Below are positions 1 to 8,286 of a DNA stretch of 64,000 nt, piece by piece. Every line of letters begins with the position of its first letter. The first letter of the stretch is position 1. This stretch comes from Prosthecobacter algae (GTDB lineage Bacteria; Verrucomicrobiota; Verrucomicrobiia; Verrucomicrobiales; Verrucomicrobiaceae). The stretch spans positions 372,001 through 436,000 of the forward strand of contig NZ_BAABIA010000003.1 in NCBI RefSeq assembly GCF_039542385.1, written 5' to 3'. The notes beneath the pieces are model-generated. The model ran no database searches, was not told the DNA's origin, and saw only the letters and a program-made list of their open reading frames with translations. The position numbers and the translations under genes are program-made.

Positions 1-369
1 CTCACCGAAGAAGAATTTCTCCAAAGGATGTCCCAGCCAGGTGTCGTCATTCTTGATGCCCGCAGCGCCTCCAAGTTCCAGCTCCGCCACATCCATGGAG
101 CCGTGAATCTCAGCCTGCCTGACTTCAATGAAGCCGCCCTGGCTCAGATCATTCCCAGCAAGGACACCCCCGTGCTCATCTACTGCAACAACAACTTCGA
201 AAACAGCCCGATCTCCTTCGCATCGAAGTCCTTCAGTACCGCCCTGAACCTCCACACCTTTGTCAGCCTTCAGGGTTACGGTTACACCAATGTCTATGAA
301 CTCGGCCCCTTGCTGGATGTCCACACCACCAGGCTTCCGTTTGCGGGCGAGGAGGTCAAAGAAAAGTAA
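1..369 (+). CDS. Rhodanese-like domain protein (5-prime end outside window)
   Basis: This is a single rhodanese domain, a fold that carries a sulfur atom or serves as a binding module. The reading frame is open to the left edge, so the true start probably lies upstream; the first ATG inside the window is at 28. Visible hallmarks are the early ILDAR strand, a HI-GA-NL segment that matches the usual HIPGAINI, and the strand YCNNNFEN, whose cysteine occupies the active-site position. The loop after that cysteine is longer and less basic than in classical thiosulfate sulfurtransferases, so a binding or redox role is possible. It ends 62 bp before the response regulator on the same strand. The family call is firm; the substrate is unknown. 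Confidence 0.8.
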   Translation, partial: LTEEEFLQRMSQPGVVILDARSASKFQLRHIHGAVNLSLPDFNEAALAQIIPSKDTPVLIYCNNNFENSPISFASKSFSTALNLHTFVSLQGYGYTNVYELGPLLDVHTTRLPFAGEEVKEK

Positions 370-431
370 ACGACCCCGATTCATTCGATTGAGACGATCC
401 CGCCTTTCCGTGTAACCTTCCTCCTCATTCC

Positions 432-1142
432 ATGCCCACCATCCTTGTCATTGAAGACGACAGCGCCATCCGGCGCGGCGTTACCGATGCCCTGCGCTTC
501 TCCGGTTACGCCGTGCTCGAGGCCGCCGAAGGCCTCTCCGGCATGGACCAGGCAAAGAAGGCCTCCTTTGACCTCATGCTGCTGGATCTGGTGCTCCCCA
601 ATCACAATGGATTCGAGATCCTGCGTGCGCTGAAGGAGCACCGCCCCGGCACCCCCGTCATCATCCTTTCCGCCCGCGGGGAGGAGGCAGACCGCGTGAA
701 AGGCTTGAAGTTAGGCGCCGATGACTACGTCGTAAAACCCTTCAGCGTGCGCGAGCTCCTCGCCCGAGTCGAGGCCGTCTTGCGGCGCTCGCCAGAACGG
801 CCCAAGCAGGTCCAGCAAATCCCCTTCCCTGCGGGCATCGCCGATCTCGAGCGCCTGGAACTGCGCTACACCGATGGCGGGCGCGAGGAGCTCTCCGACC
901 GTGAATGCAGCCTCATCGAGTACCTCGCCGCCCACCGTGGGCGTGCCATTTCGCGTGAGGAGCTCCTGCGCCGTGTCTGGCGCATCGAGCCCAAGCACAC
1001 CGAGACGCGTACCATCGACATGCACATCGCCAATCTCCGGGCCAAGCTGCGTGACAACGGCAGCGAGCCCCAGTTCCTCCTCACCGTGCGTGGCAAAGGC
1101 TACATGCTCACCAACGAACCCCTTCCGCCTAACCAAGGATAA
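432..1142 (+). CDS. OmpR/PhoB-family response regulator
   Basis: A 236-residue two-component response regulator. The N-terminal receiver domain has the acidic pair (EDD near residue 9), the phosphoacceptor Asp at residue 52 within LLLDLVLP, the conserved Ser in ILSARG and the Lys in YVVKPFS. The C-terminal winged-helix DNA-binding domain ends with the usual RGKGYML segment. Its stop lies 12 bp before the histidine kinase start, so the two are almost certainly an operon and a cognate pair. The ATG at 432 is preceded by a pyrimidine-rich leader, with no Shine-Dalgarno motif. The regulon and stimulus cannot be read from the sequence. Confidence 0.95.
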   Translation: MPTILVIEDDSAIRRGVTDALRFSGYAVLEAAEGLSGMDQAKKASFDLMLLDLVLPNHNGFEILRALKEHRPGTPVIILSARGEEADRVKGLKLGADDYVVKPFSVRELLARVEAVLRRSPERPKQVQQIPFPAGIADLERLELRYTDGGREELSDRECSLIEYLAAHRGRAISREELLRRVWRIEPKHTETRTIDMHIANLRAKLRDNGSEPQFLLTVRGKGYMLTNEPLPPNQG

Positions 1143-1154
1143 ATCACCCCATCC

Positions 1155-3140
1155 ATGCGCTCCGTCCTCCGCTGGCTTCTGTTCATCCTCTGCCTCCTGG
1201 TTTTCACCGGGGCCATGGGCTGGATCAGCCTGCGCATGCTCAGCATGGAGCAGCAGCGCCGCCACACCGCGAAAGATGCCCAGGTGCAGGAGAAAGTGCG
1301 CCTCGCCCTCTGGCGCATGGATTCCCTCGCCAGCGCCCTCTTGATCCGGGAAAACTCCCGCCCCGCTTATCATTACCAGGCCTTCTATGCCCCGGATGAT
1401 CTCTTTGCCAGCCGCACCCAGAGCATCCCAAAGGGCCAGGCACTCATGCCATCCCCCCTCTTCGGCAGCCTGCCAGATCTCGTCCAGCTACACTTTGAAA
1501 GGATCCCCGGCCAGCCCGCGCTGAGCAGCCCTCAGTCCCCAATGGGCAGCCAGAGAGAACTCGCCACCAGTTGGTACACCCTGAGCCCCCAGACCAGCGT
1601 CGCCGCCCAAAAGCTGGCCGTTCTTGATGCCTTGATCAAAAAGCACCCCGAGATCCAGAAAGCCCCGGCCATTGGGGCTTCCCAGCTCATCGAAATCAGG
1701 CCGCAGGCCGCTTCCGCAGACCCAAAGGAAGGTCAAAAATCCACCGCTGCAAACACCCTACCCGTGGATCTACAAAGCTTTGCCAATGCCACTGAACAAT
1801 CTCAGCGGGCCCTGATTCTGGATAACAACATCTATCTGGAAAAGAAAGAAGTCGCCAAGCCCCAGCTCAAAAAAGCAGCCCCCCCGCCCGCACCTAAAGC
1901 AGCCAAGGCCGATTCCCCCATCACCTCCCCCACGCCTAACAATTCAAGTGCAGGAACGAGTCAGCAATTGGGAGAAGTCGCCCGGCGTTACCAGCAACAG
2001 CCCACTTCCACCGACTCAGCAGACGATTCCGCCCCCGCATCCGCACCCAGTCGCCAGTCTCTCCCAGCCCTCGCTGGCGATCTCCAGCCCCTTTGGGTCG
2101 AAAATGAACTGCTCCTCATCCGCAATGCCACTCTTGAGGGCACCCCTCGTCTCCAAGGCGTCTGGCTCGACTGGCCCCTGCTCCAGACTCGCCTGCTCGA
2201 AACCATCCGCGATCTCCTCCCCGAGGCCACCCTCCTCCAGGTCCCCCCAGACATCGCGCGCACCGATGCCACCGCGCTGGTCACCCTGCCCGTGAAACTG
2301 CTCACCGGCCACGTCCCCGTCACCCTCACCGAAGAGGCTTCCCCCCTGAAGCCCGCCCTCATCATCGCCTGGGCCTGCCTCATCACCGCCGCCATCGCCG
2401 TCGCCTTCGTACTGCATCGGGCCGTCCTGCTCAGCGAGCGCCGCGGTGCCTTCGTCTCCGCCGTGACGCATGAGCTGCGCACCCCCCTCACCACCTTCCG
2501 CCTATATTCAGAAATGCTCGCCGATGACATGGTGCCCGATGCCACCCAACGCCGCAGCTACCTCCAGACCCTCTGCGATGAGTCCACCCGCCTCATGCAC
2601 CTGGTCGAAAATGTCCTCGCTTACTCTCGCATTGAGCGCGGTCGCACCGCCGGGCGCATGGAGTCCGTACAAGTCAGCTCATTGCTCGACAGGATCCTCC
2701 CCCGCCTGCGCCAGCGCGCCGACCAAGTAGCACTGGAACTCACCCTCCAGGCCGATGAAGACGCCCTCCATTCCCAGATCCGCGTGGATACCATGGCCGT
2801 GGAGCAAATCCTCTTCAACCTCACCGACAACGCCTGCAAATACGCCGCTCCGGACTGCGATCCGCGTCGCCTGGAACTCACCGTCATGGCCGAAGGCAAC
2901 ACCCTGCGACTGACCCTCCGCGACTTCGGCCCTGGCCTCCCCCCGGCACAGAAAAAGCGTCTCTTCCAGCCCTTCAGCAAATCCGCCACTGAGGCCGCCC
3001 ACAGCGCCCCCGGCGTCGGTCTCGGCCTCGCACTCAGCCGCCAGCTCGCCCGCGAACTCGGTGGCGACCTCACCTTCACCCAGCCCCCCGGCCGCGGCAC
3101 CGCCTTCTGCCTCACCCTCAAAAAGCAGCCTCTCGTCTGA
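1155..3140 (+). CDS. Membrane sensor histidine kinase
   Basis: A 661-residue sensor kinase partnered with the upstream regulator. A transmembrane helix lies at about residues 5-27, followed by a large, low-complexity, Pro/Ala-rich sensor region, and a second helix at about 401-425. The HisKA segment VTHELRTPLTTF carries the phosphorylated His at residue 439. The HATPase domain shows the N box (NLTDNACKY), the G1 box (DFGPGLPP) and the G2 box (GVGLGLALSRQLA). The sensor region of about 370 residues is long, contains KKAAPPPAPKAAK-type stretches and resembles no ligand-binding fold I know. The stop codon at 3138-3140 coincides with the left end of a MITE-like element. Confidence 0.93.
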   Translation: MRSVLRWLLFILCLLVFTGAMGWISLRMLSMEQQRRHTAKDAQVQEKVRLALWRMDSLASALLIRENSRPAYHYQAFYAPDDLFASRTQSIPKGQALMPSPLFGSLPDLVQLHFERIPGQPALSSPQSPMGSQRELATSWYTLSPQTSVAAQKLAVLDALIKKHPEIQKAPAIGASQLIEIRPQAASADPKEGQKSTAANTLPVDLQSFANATEQSQRALILDNNIYLEKKEVAKPQLKKAAPPPAPKAAKADSPITSPTPNNSSAGTSQQLGEVARRYQQQPTSTDSADDSAPASAPSRQSLPALAGDLQPLWVENELLLIRNATLEGTPRLQGVWLDWPLLQTRLLETIRDLLPEATLLQVPPDIARTDATALVTLPVKLLTGHVPVTLTEEASPLKPALIIAWACLITAAIAVAFVLHRAVLLSERRGAFVSAVTHELRTPLTTFRLYSEMLADDMVPDATQRRSYLQTLCDESTRLMHLVENVLAYSRIERGRTAGRMESVQVSSLLDRILPRLRQRADQVALELTLQADEDALHSQIRVDTMAVEQILFNLTDNACKYAAPDCDPRRLELTVMAEGNTLRLTLRDFGPGLPPAQKKRLFQPFSKSATEAAHSAPGVGLGLALSRQLARELGGDLTFTQPPGRGTAFCLTLKKQPLV

Positions 3141-3358
3141 GACGATTGAGACACACTAGCTGGTTGAACCAAGCTCCAGCACTCCTGGGCCTGATGCGCA
3201 TCCCGATGCCTCTTTCCCCAGCCGCAGAGCGGCGTCCGTATCTTAGCCGCGCCTTTCAAGGCGCGGTTTTGGCCCGCGCACCGCTTTCACTCATCGCGTC
3301 GCAGCGCGACGCCCGAACGACCGCAATTTCACCCATCCATCACGCTAAATCGTATAAG
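3138..3358 (+). repeat. MITE-like repeat A, copy 1
   Basis: About 221 bp, nearly identical to the reverse complement of 45585-45806. The right end carries an intact terminal repeat GCTAAATCGTATAAG at 3344-3358. The left end, around TGAGACGATTGAG, is a decayed form of the inverted partner CTTATACGATTTAGC. The core includes a hairpin-capable GCCGCGCC/GGCGCGG stretch. It encodes no transposase. A short open frame over it is shared with the other copy and looks like a by-product of the repeat. Its left end starts at the stop codon of the kinase gene. Confidence 0.75.
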
Positions 3359-3367
3359 ACGCCCCAG

Positions 3368-3690
3368 CGCCCGAGAGGTGCGTGGACATTCGCTTCGCGG
3401 CTTCGCACCTGTCCGCATCTAAAAACACCGGATGCGCAGCATCCCACTCTCCCGGACCCCAAAGAGCCAAGCTTGCCAAAACCCGTTTCTTCAAGCACCC
3501 ACCACCCAGGTAAACGCAAAAAATGCGGTTCAAAAATAGGCCTACCAACCCCGGCCTAACAAATAATGCGTTTCAACCATCTTTTTACCATCCCTCTCCC
3601 CACCCGCACCAGCGCAAAGCGTCCTGTACTGCGCCAGTTCCCTGGCGCTTTTCGAAAGCTCACCTGCCACCTTCCGCCCCCGGCCTCATC
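3368..3690 (+). repeat. Modular hairpin repeat B, copy 1 (degenerate)
   Basis: This spacer shares blocks with 12987-13262, 15799-16050 and 43850-44120. One block resembles CGAGAGGTGCGT at 3371. Another is a decayed form of the CTTGCCAAG block near 3469. A third is CCTAACAAATAATGCG at 3555, also present in reverse at 44101-44115. The last is the stem GCGCCAG/CTGGCGC at 3631-3648, followed by TTTTCGAAAGCTC. The order of blocks differs between copies. No protein-coding gene is supported between 3359 and 3853. Confidence 0.65.
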
Positions 3691-3731
3691 TCCTGTCAAT
3701 CCTGCCATCTTGTAAATCCTGTCAAAAAAAA
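3691..3731 (+). repeat. AATCCTGTC short repeat
   Basis: Two imperfect units of the type AATCCTGTC followed by an A-rich run. The same arrangement occurs at 16177-16216, also just after a repeat B copy. I see no coding potential. Its role is unknown. Confidence 0.55.
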
Positions 3732-3797
3732 CCGCCCCCTCTCCCCCGAACCCCGTCCGCCCCCAACCAACACCACTCCCCTTCCCCACCCCATAAA

Positions 3798-3835
3798 AAA
3801 ACGGGACAGGCACCCGCAGGCACCCATCCCGTTTT
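3798..3835 (-). terminator. Rho-independent terminator of the histone-tail gene
   Basis: The stem AAAACGGGA/TCCCGTTTT encloses a loop of about 20 nt. On the minus strand it is followed by a run of T, and it sits 18 bp past the stop codon of the leftward gene at 3854. Confidence 0.7.
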
Positions 3836-3853
3836 CAAAATAAAAATCTCCGA

Positions 3854-4615
3854 TTAGCGCTTGGCCTTTTTGGCCGCCTTCTTCACCGCTTTCTTGGCCA
3901 CAGGAGCCGCACCTTTCTTCACAGCCTTCTTGGCCACTGGGGCGGCCTTCTTGGCAGGAGCTGCCTTCTTCGCGGGTGCAGCTTTCTTGGCAGGGGCTAC
4001 CTTCTTCGCTGGAGCGGCCTTTTTGGCAGGTGCAGCTTTCTTCGCTGGAGCAGCCTTTTTGGCGGCCTTCTTCGCAGGGGCAGCCTTCACAGGAGCCGCC
4101 GCTTTCTTGGCACCCTTCGGAGCCTTGGCCTTGACGATACCCGTGATACCGCCTTCGCGGCTCAGGCGCTGCTGCAGTAGCTCTTCACGGAAGGAGATGG
4201 CCTCGGCCAGCACTTCGTCGTGGGTTTCCTTCGTATAACGATACACCTTGGAGACCGTCTTGCCCTTTTCGGCACGCACGGAGACGGCGATCAGGCGGGT
4301 CACCTTGCCCTTCGCGGTCTTGTATTTGCGATAGGAGATGCCCACATGGCCACTCTTGTTCTTCGCATTCGTCGTGTGGGCGATGCGGCTGGCCTCAATC
4401 TCTGGCATCTCGCCCAGAAGCTGGTCACGATATTCGCGGGCCACTTTCAGTGCGCCTTTGGTCCCGCCATACAGGCTGTCGGAGAAATGCTTCGTGTGCA
4501 GAGAACCGTTTCTCGAAATGCAGACCTGAAAACCGTGCGTCTGCTTGGAAGCATCGTTACGGGTATCAATGCGTTTGATGTTGCGTTCAGAGAGTGGGTT
4601 GGAGCGGCGGCGCAT
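3854..4615 (-). CDS. AP2-like domain protein with histone-H1-like Lys/Ala/Pro tail
   Basis: About 253 residues from the ATG at 4615. The N-terminal part (about residues 25-150) resembles AP2-type DNA-binding folds: GFQVCISRNG, FSDSLYGGTKGALKVAREYRD and NKSGHVGISYRKYK follow the usual pattern of such domains. From about residue 160 to the end it is a repetitive tail of AAPAKK units, typical of bacterial histone-H1-like nucleoid proteins. The expected role is DNA binding and compaction, perhaps with sequence preference from the AP2 part. The frame stays open to 4738, but that would overlap dtd by 28 bp and add no conserved sequence, so 4615 is preferred. The tail length may be variable, since its DNA is tandemly repetitive. 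Confidence 0.82.
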   Translation of the reverse strand: MRRRSNPLSERNIKRIDTRNDASKQTHGFQVCISRNGSLHTKHFSDSLYGGTKGALKVAREYRDQLLGEMPEIEASRIAHTTNAKNKSGHVGISYRKYKTAKGKVTRLIAVSVRAEKGKTVSKVYRYTKETHDEVLAEAISFREELLQQRLSREGGITGIVKAKAPKGAKKAAAPVKAAPAKKAAKKAAPAKKAAPAKKAAPAKKVAPAKKAAPAKKAAPAKKAAPVAKKAVKKGAAPVAKKAVKKAAKKAKR

Positions 4616-4710
4616 AGGGAAAGAGATCTTTGTAATTGGGGGGAAGGTGGAAATTGAGCGCAACCCCTCTTCGTGCAACCCCAAAGTGATATTTTTTGCA
4701 TTATTATAGG

Positions 4711-5157
4711 TTATTCCTTCGCCTTCGAGTCCATCCAAATCGTCACCGGACCATCATTTGTCAGTGCCACCTGCATGTCCGCCCCGAAAACGCCGCACTT
4801 CACCGGCAGCTCTTTTCCAAGGCTGGACAGAAAGCCCTCATACAGAGGCACCGCCACCTCCGGCCTCGCCGCACGGATGAAGCTCGGCCGGTTCCCCTTC
4901 TTCGTGCTCGCATGCAGGGTAAACTGGCTCACCACCAGCACCTCCCCGCCCACCTCCTTCACGCTCAGGTTCATCTTCCCCTCCGCATCGCCAAAGATCC
5001 GCATCTGCGCGATCTTCCCCACCAGCCACTCAGCATCCTCCGCCGTATCCTCAGCCTCCACCCCCAGCAGCACCACCAGCCCGTGGGAAATGGCCGCAGT
5101 CACCTCCCCGTCAATGGTCACAGAAGCTTGTTTGGAACGTTGGATCAGGGCGCGCAT
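4711..5157 (-). CDS. dtd: D-aminoacyl-tRNA deacylase
   Basis: 148 residues, the usual size of DTD. The enzyme hydrolyses D-amino acids (and Gly) mischarged on tRNA, protecting translation. The start [13 protein letters not shown] is the canonical N terminus, so the upstream ATG at 5184 is not used here. Diagnostic motifs are SQFTL followed by a Lys/Gly/Asn/Arg-Pro segment, and NDGPVTI near the C terminus, corresponding to the two active-site loops of the dimer. It lies immediately upstream of the AP2/histone-tail gene on the same strand, with a 95-bp gap, and is divergent from glyS. That pairing fits a translation-quality theme, since DTD also clears Gly-tRNA(Ala). Confidence 0.95.
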   Translation of the reverse strand: MRALIQRSKQASVTIDGEVTAAISHGLVVLLGVEAEDTAEDAEWLVGKIAQMRIFGDAEGKMNLSVKEVGGEVLVVSQFTLHASTKKGNRPSFIRAARPEVAVPLYEGFLSSLGKELPVKCGVFGADMQVALTNDGPVTIWMDSKAKE

Positions 5158-5325
5158 GGGAGGAAAGGAAGGGACTGCCCGCAAGAATGCAGAAGCACGC
5201 CAGGAATGCCACCTTTCCCTTGCGAAATGGCCACTCCAGCGCTCCTTACGCGCCCCTGTTGAGTTGGGCCCTGCCAGGGTTCCGTTCGTTCAGGGATCCC
5301 TCATTCAGTCCCGTTACCCATCCCT

Positions 5326-7107
5326 ATGTCCACCGACGTCAAGAACAACACCGCCCTCATGGAGAAAATCGTCTCTCTTTGCAAGCGCCGCGGTTTCATC
5401 TTCCAAAGCAGCGAGATCTACGGCGGCTGTGGCGGTGTCTGGGACTACGGCCCGCTGGGTGCCGAACTGAAGCGCAACCTGCGCACCGCCTGGTGGAACG
5501 CCATGACCCGCGAACGTGAAGACGTCCTCGGCCTGGATGCCAGCATCCTCATGAACCCCGCCATCTGGAAAGCCAGCGGCCATGTGGACACTTTCGCCGA
5601 CCTCATGCGCGAATGCTCCCTCACCAACAAACGCGTCCGTGCCGACCACGTGGACCCGCAGGAAGGCGTCATCATGAACTACACCGGTGCCGAAGCCCCC
5701 ACTGGCTGGAAGCTCGACCGCGTCATCTCTGTCCTCATGAAAAAGGGCGAGCACATCGAAAGCTTTCGCAAACGCGTCCGCACCCTCATTGCCTCCAATG
5801 CTGGTGAAACCGCAGGCAAGATCGAAGAGATCATTTTGTTAGGCGAAGCCAAAGGCGACACCATCGAAGGCAGCGTCGATTTCCATCCGGAAACCGGCGG
5901 TGCCCTCGGCCCGGCTCGCCCCTTCAACCTCATGCTCAAGACCTACCTCGGCCCCACCGCCACCGAGGACGACGTCACCTACCTGCGCCCAGAGACGGCC
6001 CAGGCCATCTTTGCCCAGTTCAAGAACGTCTTCGACTCCAGCCGCATGAAGGTCCCCTTCGGCGTCTGCCAGATCGGCAAGGCCTTCCGCAACGAGGTCA
6101 CCCCGAAGAACTTCACCTTCCGCAGCCGCGAGTTCGAGCAGATGGAGCTCGAATTCTTCATCAAGCCCGATGAAGCCGTCGAAATCATCAGCGGCGAAGT
6201 CGCCGTTTGGAGCGAAGGTGCCGACCTCAGCGAACCGCAGCCCAACTGGGGCTGGGACCTCTGGCACCGTTATTGGGTGGATCAGCGCACGAAATTCTAC
6301 GAAGGCATCGGCCTCGGTGGCGTGCTGGAATACTACTGGCAGACACCCGAAGACCTCGCCCACTATGCCCGCGCCTGCGTGGACATCCTCTGCGACTTCC
6401 CCTTCGGCACCGAAGAACTCGAGGGCATCGCCGCCCGTGGCTCTTTCGATTTGACGGCCCACCAAACCGCCAGCGGCAAGACCCAGGAAGTCTTCGACGA
6501 AGACCTCAAAAATGCCGCTGTCAAACTGACCGACGAGCAGAAGGAAGCCCTCATCCAGAAACGCCTCGCCGCCGAGCAGGCCAAGGTCAAAGGCGAGCCC
6601 ATGCCCGAAGCCGACGTCCGCGCCTGGTTCGAACGCCTCTTCAAAGGCAACTACGTCCCGCACGTCATCGAGCCCTCCGCCGGCCTCGACCGCATGGCCC
6701 TTGCCATCATCGCCAATGCCTTTGTTGAGGAAGAAAAAGCCGATGTAAACGGCAAGGTGGAAAACCGCACCTACTTGCGCCTGCATCCTCGTGTGGCCCC
6801 CATCAAAGTCGGCGTCTTCCCCCTCCTGAAGAACAAGCCCGAGCTCGTCGCCAAGGCCCGCGAAGTCTATGCCCTCCTCAAGAAGCACATGAACTGCTTC
6901 TACGACGAGACCGCCGCCATCGGCCGCCGCTACGCACGCCAGGACGAAGTCGGCACCCCCTTCGGCATCACCATTGACTTCGAAACCCTCGGCGAAAAAG
7001 GCCCCGAGCTCCAGGACACCGTCACCCTCCGCCACCGCGACGGTGGTGAGCAGGAACGCGTCAAAATCGCCGACCTCCTGCCAAAGCTCCTAGCCGCTGT
7101 CAGCTGA
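5326..7107 (+). CDS. glyS: Glycyl-tRNA synthetase (class II, single-chain type)
   Basis: 593 residues. This is the homodimeric glycyl-tRNA synthetase that charges tRNA-Gly in the cytoplasm. Visible family signatures are the start ALMEKIVSLCKRRGFIFQSSE, the loop GGVWDYGPLG, class II motif 2 around FRNEVTPKNFTFRSREFEQME, motif 3 near EPSAGLDRM, and the C-terminal anticodon-binding domain ending TVTLRHRDGGEQERV. An insertion of roughly 100 residues after ADHVDPQ, containing KIEEIILLGEAK, separates the first motif block from RPFNLML, as is common in this subclass. It is followed by a clear terminator at 7166-7199. The ATG at 5326 is preceded by CCATCCCT, not by a Shine-Dalgarno motif. Confidence 0.96.
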   Translation: MSTDVKNNTALMEKIVSLCKRRGFIFQSSEIYGGCGGVWDYGPLGAELKRNLRTAWWNAMTREREDVLGLDASILMNPAIWKASGHVDTFADLMRECSLTNKRVRADHVDPQEGVIMNYTGAEAPTGWKLDRVISVLMKKGEHIESFRKRVRTLIASNAGETAGKIEEIILLGEAKGDTIEGSVDFHPETGGALGPARPFNLMLKTYLGPTATEDDVTYLRPETAQAIFAQFKNVFDSSRMKVPFGVCQIGKAFRNEVTPKNFTFRSREFEQMELEFFIKPDEAVEIISGEVAVWSEGADLSEPQPNWGWDLWHRYWVDQRTKFYEGIGLGGVLEYYWQTPEDLAHYARACVDILCDFPFGTEELEGIAARGSFDLTAHQTASGKTQEVFDEDLKNAAVKLTDEQKEALIQKRLAAEQAKVKGEPMPEADVRAWFERLFKGNYVPHVIEPSAGLDRMALAIIANAFVEEEKADVNGKVENRTYLRLHPRVAPIKVGVFPLLKNKPELVAKAREVYALLKKHMNCFYDETAAIGRRYARQDEVGTPFGITIDFETLGEKGPELQDTVTLRHRDGGEQERVKIADLLPKLLAAVS

Positions 7108-7165
7108 GCCTCGATGTCTTGACGGCCTTGACCTAACTTGACCGACTTGACCACCCCCAAACCGG

Positions 7166-7199
7166 CCTCCGTGATGCTCGCATCCGGAGGTCTTTTTTT
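7166..7199 (+). terminator. Terminator after glyS
   Basis: The stem CCTCCG/CGGAGG (7166-7171 with 7185-7190) encloses a 13-nt loop and is followed by TCTTTTTTT. The loop is nearly the same as in the terminator at 8136-8169. Confidence 0.85.
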
Positions 7200-7497
7200 G
7201 CAATGAGCCCGCAGGGCTGGCCAACGAGTAGCCGGAGTGTCAGGCGAGCCTCAGCGAGCCAGACCTCCGGCAGCTCGAACAAAGCCCCCACAGAAGATCA
7301 ACCCGTCAGGGTTGCCCTATCATGTCGCGGCAGGAGTTACTTGCTCGGGTCGTTCGAACTCCCCTGCCCGATTGCCGAACACTTCCCGATGTTCCAAATG
7401 TGCCCCAGGCACCCAGGCACATCATAAAAACTTGCCTGTCGCAACGCCATTGGAATAGGGTCAAAGTGATCTCTTTAGTGACCTCGCATTCCATCCC
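7200..7497. other. Non-coding spacer between glyS and the DUF2314-like gene
   Basis: About 300 bp without a supported gene. It contains an imperfect hairpin GCCGGAG/CTCCGGC (7231-7237 with 7265-7271) and a small AACCC/GGGTT hairpin near 7302-7315. It may hold the promoter of the gene at 7498, but I cannot place convincing -35/-10 boxes. Confidence 0.5.
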
Positions 7498-8094
7498 ATG
7501 TGGCCTTTCACTGAACCTCAAAATACAGCCACCTTTGCCAGCCGGCACATCTTCACCGGCGATGTCATTTGTCACGTCTATCACTCCTGGGAGGATGGCT
7601 CCTGGTCATTTCTCCCGGATCGTGAAACTCAGAGCGAGGACGGCCTGATTGTCTGCCTCCATAATATTTACGAGAGAGATCCCTCCATCGGAGATCTGGC
7701 CGACCTGCCCTATGGATGGAAAGCGACACGTGCAGGCAAAGACCAGCCTTGGGAAAGGATGAAGGACCATCCTTATGCCGAACATTCAACTCATGGCTAC
7801 TACCTGATAGAAGTAGCCAACTATCCAACCGTACAGCCAAAACCACCCTCTGAATCCGCTCGAAAAGATCTCGCTCCTGGAGACTTGGTGAAATTGTTTT
7901 TTCGCTTCTCAGCAGAAGACTCGCCCTTTGAGGATTATGATACCGAGCGGATGTGGGTCAGCATTCAGCACGTGGATGAGGATGAAGGCCGGTATCAGGG
8001 CGTGCTGGACAATGATCCGCAGCATGAAGGGGCCATCTCCTGCGGAGATTCCCTTTGGTTCAGCCCCAATCATGTGTTTGCCATTCATGGTTAG
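7498..8094 (+). CDS. DUF2314/DUF2185-like protein
   Basis: 198 residues with no signal peptide or membrane helix. The last 70 residues, with GDLVKLFF, ERMWVSI, GVLDNDP and GDSLWFSPNHVF, match the pattern of small bacterial domains of the DUF2314/DUF2185 type (MWV, then L-NDP, then GD-V-F). The first 110 residues, rich in Trp, His and acidic residues, are not assigned. Its neighbour at 8287 ends in a clearer DUF2314 domain, so the two probably act together. In other bacteria such domains often occur near immunity-like or polymorphic-toxin proteins, but nothing here proves that role. It has its own terminator at 8136-8169. Confidence 0.75.
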   Translation: MWPFTEPQNTATFASRHIFTGDVICHVYHSWEDGSWSFLPDRETQSEDGLIVCLHNIYERDPSIGDLADLPYGWKATRAGKDQPWERMKDHPYAEHSTHGYYLIEVANYPTVQPKPPSESARKDLAPGDLVKLFFRFSAEDSPFEDYDTERMWVSIQHVDEDEGRYQGVLDNDPQHEGAISCGDSLWFSPNHVFAIHG

Positions 8095-8135
8095 CCCCCA
8101 CCTACTGGGGAGCCGGTGTCTATGAATGCGATTCA

Positions 8136-8169
8136 GCCTCCGTCATGCTCGCATCCAGAGGCCTTTTTT
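8136..8169 (+). terminator. Terminator after the DUF2314-like gene
   Basis: The stem GCCTC/GAGGC (8136-8140 with 8158-8162) is followed by CTTTTTT. The loop is almost identical to that of the glyS terminator, with CATGCTCGCATCC against GATGCTCGCATCC. Confidence 0.75.
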
Positions 8170-8286
8170 ATGTTCCCCGCCCCATGCCCCCCCTTGCTGC
8201 TCCTCGCACCACACATGTCAGGTGAAACATAACACCCACTCCAAAACGAGCTTGAACAAGAATTCATCATCCATTCTAAGAATGAA

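Noticed and set aside
3146..3559. Open frame over MITE-like copy 1, similar to the frame at 45519-45737
   Set aside because: The similarity of the two products comes from the repeated DNA itself. There is no leader, domain or codon bias, and the frames run through terminal repeats.
3554..3580. CCTAACAAATAATGCG resembles the start of an integron attC site
   Set aside because: No integrase, no cassette array and no matching second core site. It is better explained as a module of repeat B.
5839..7035. Long leftward open frame opposite glyS
   Set aside because: A shadow of the high-GC glyS codons; the rightward frame has complete synthetase motifs.
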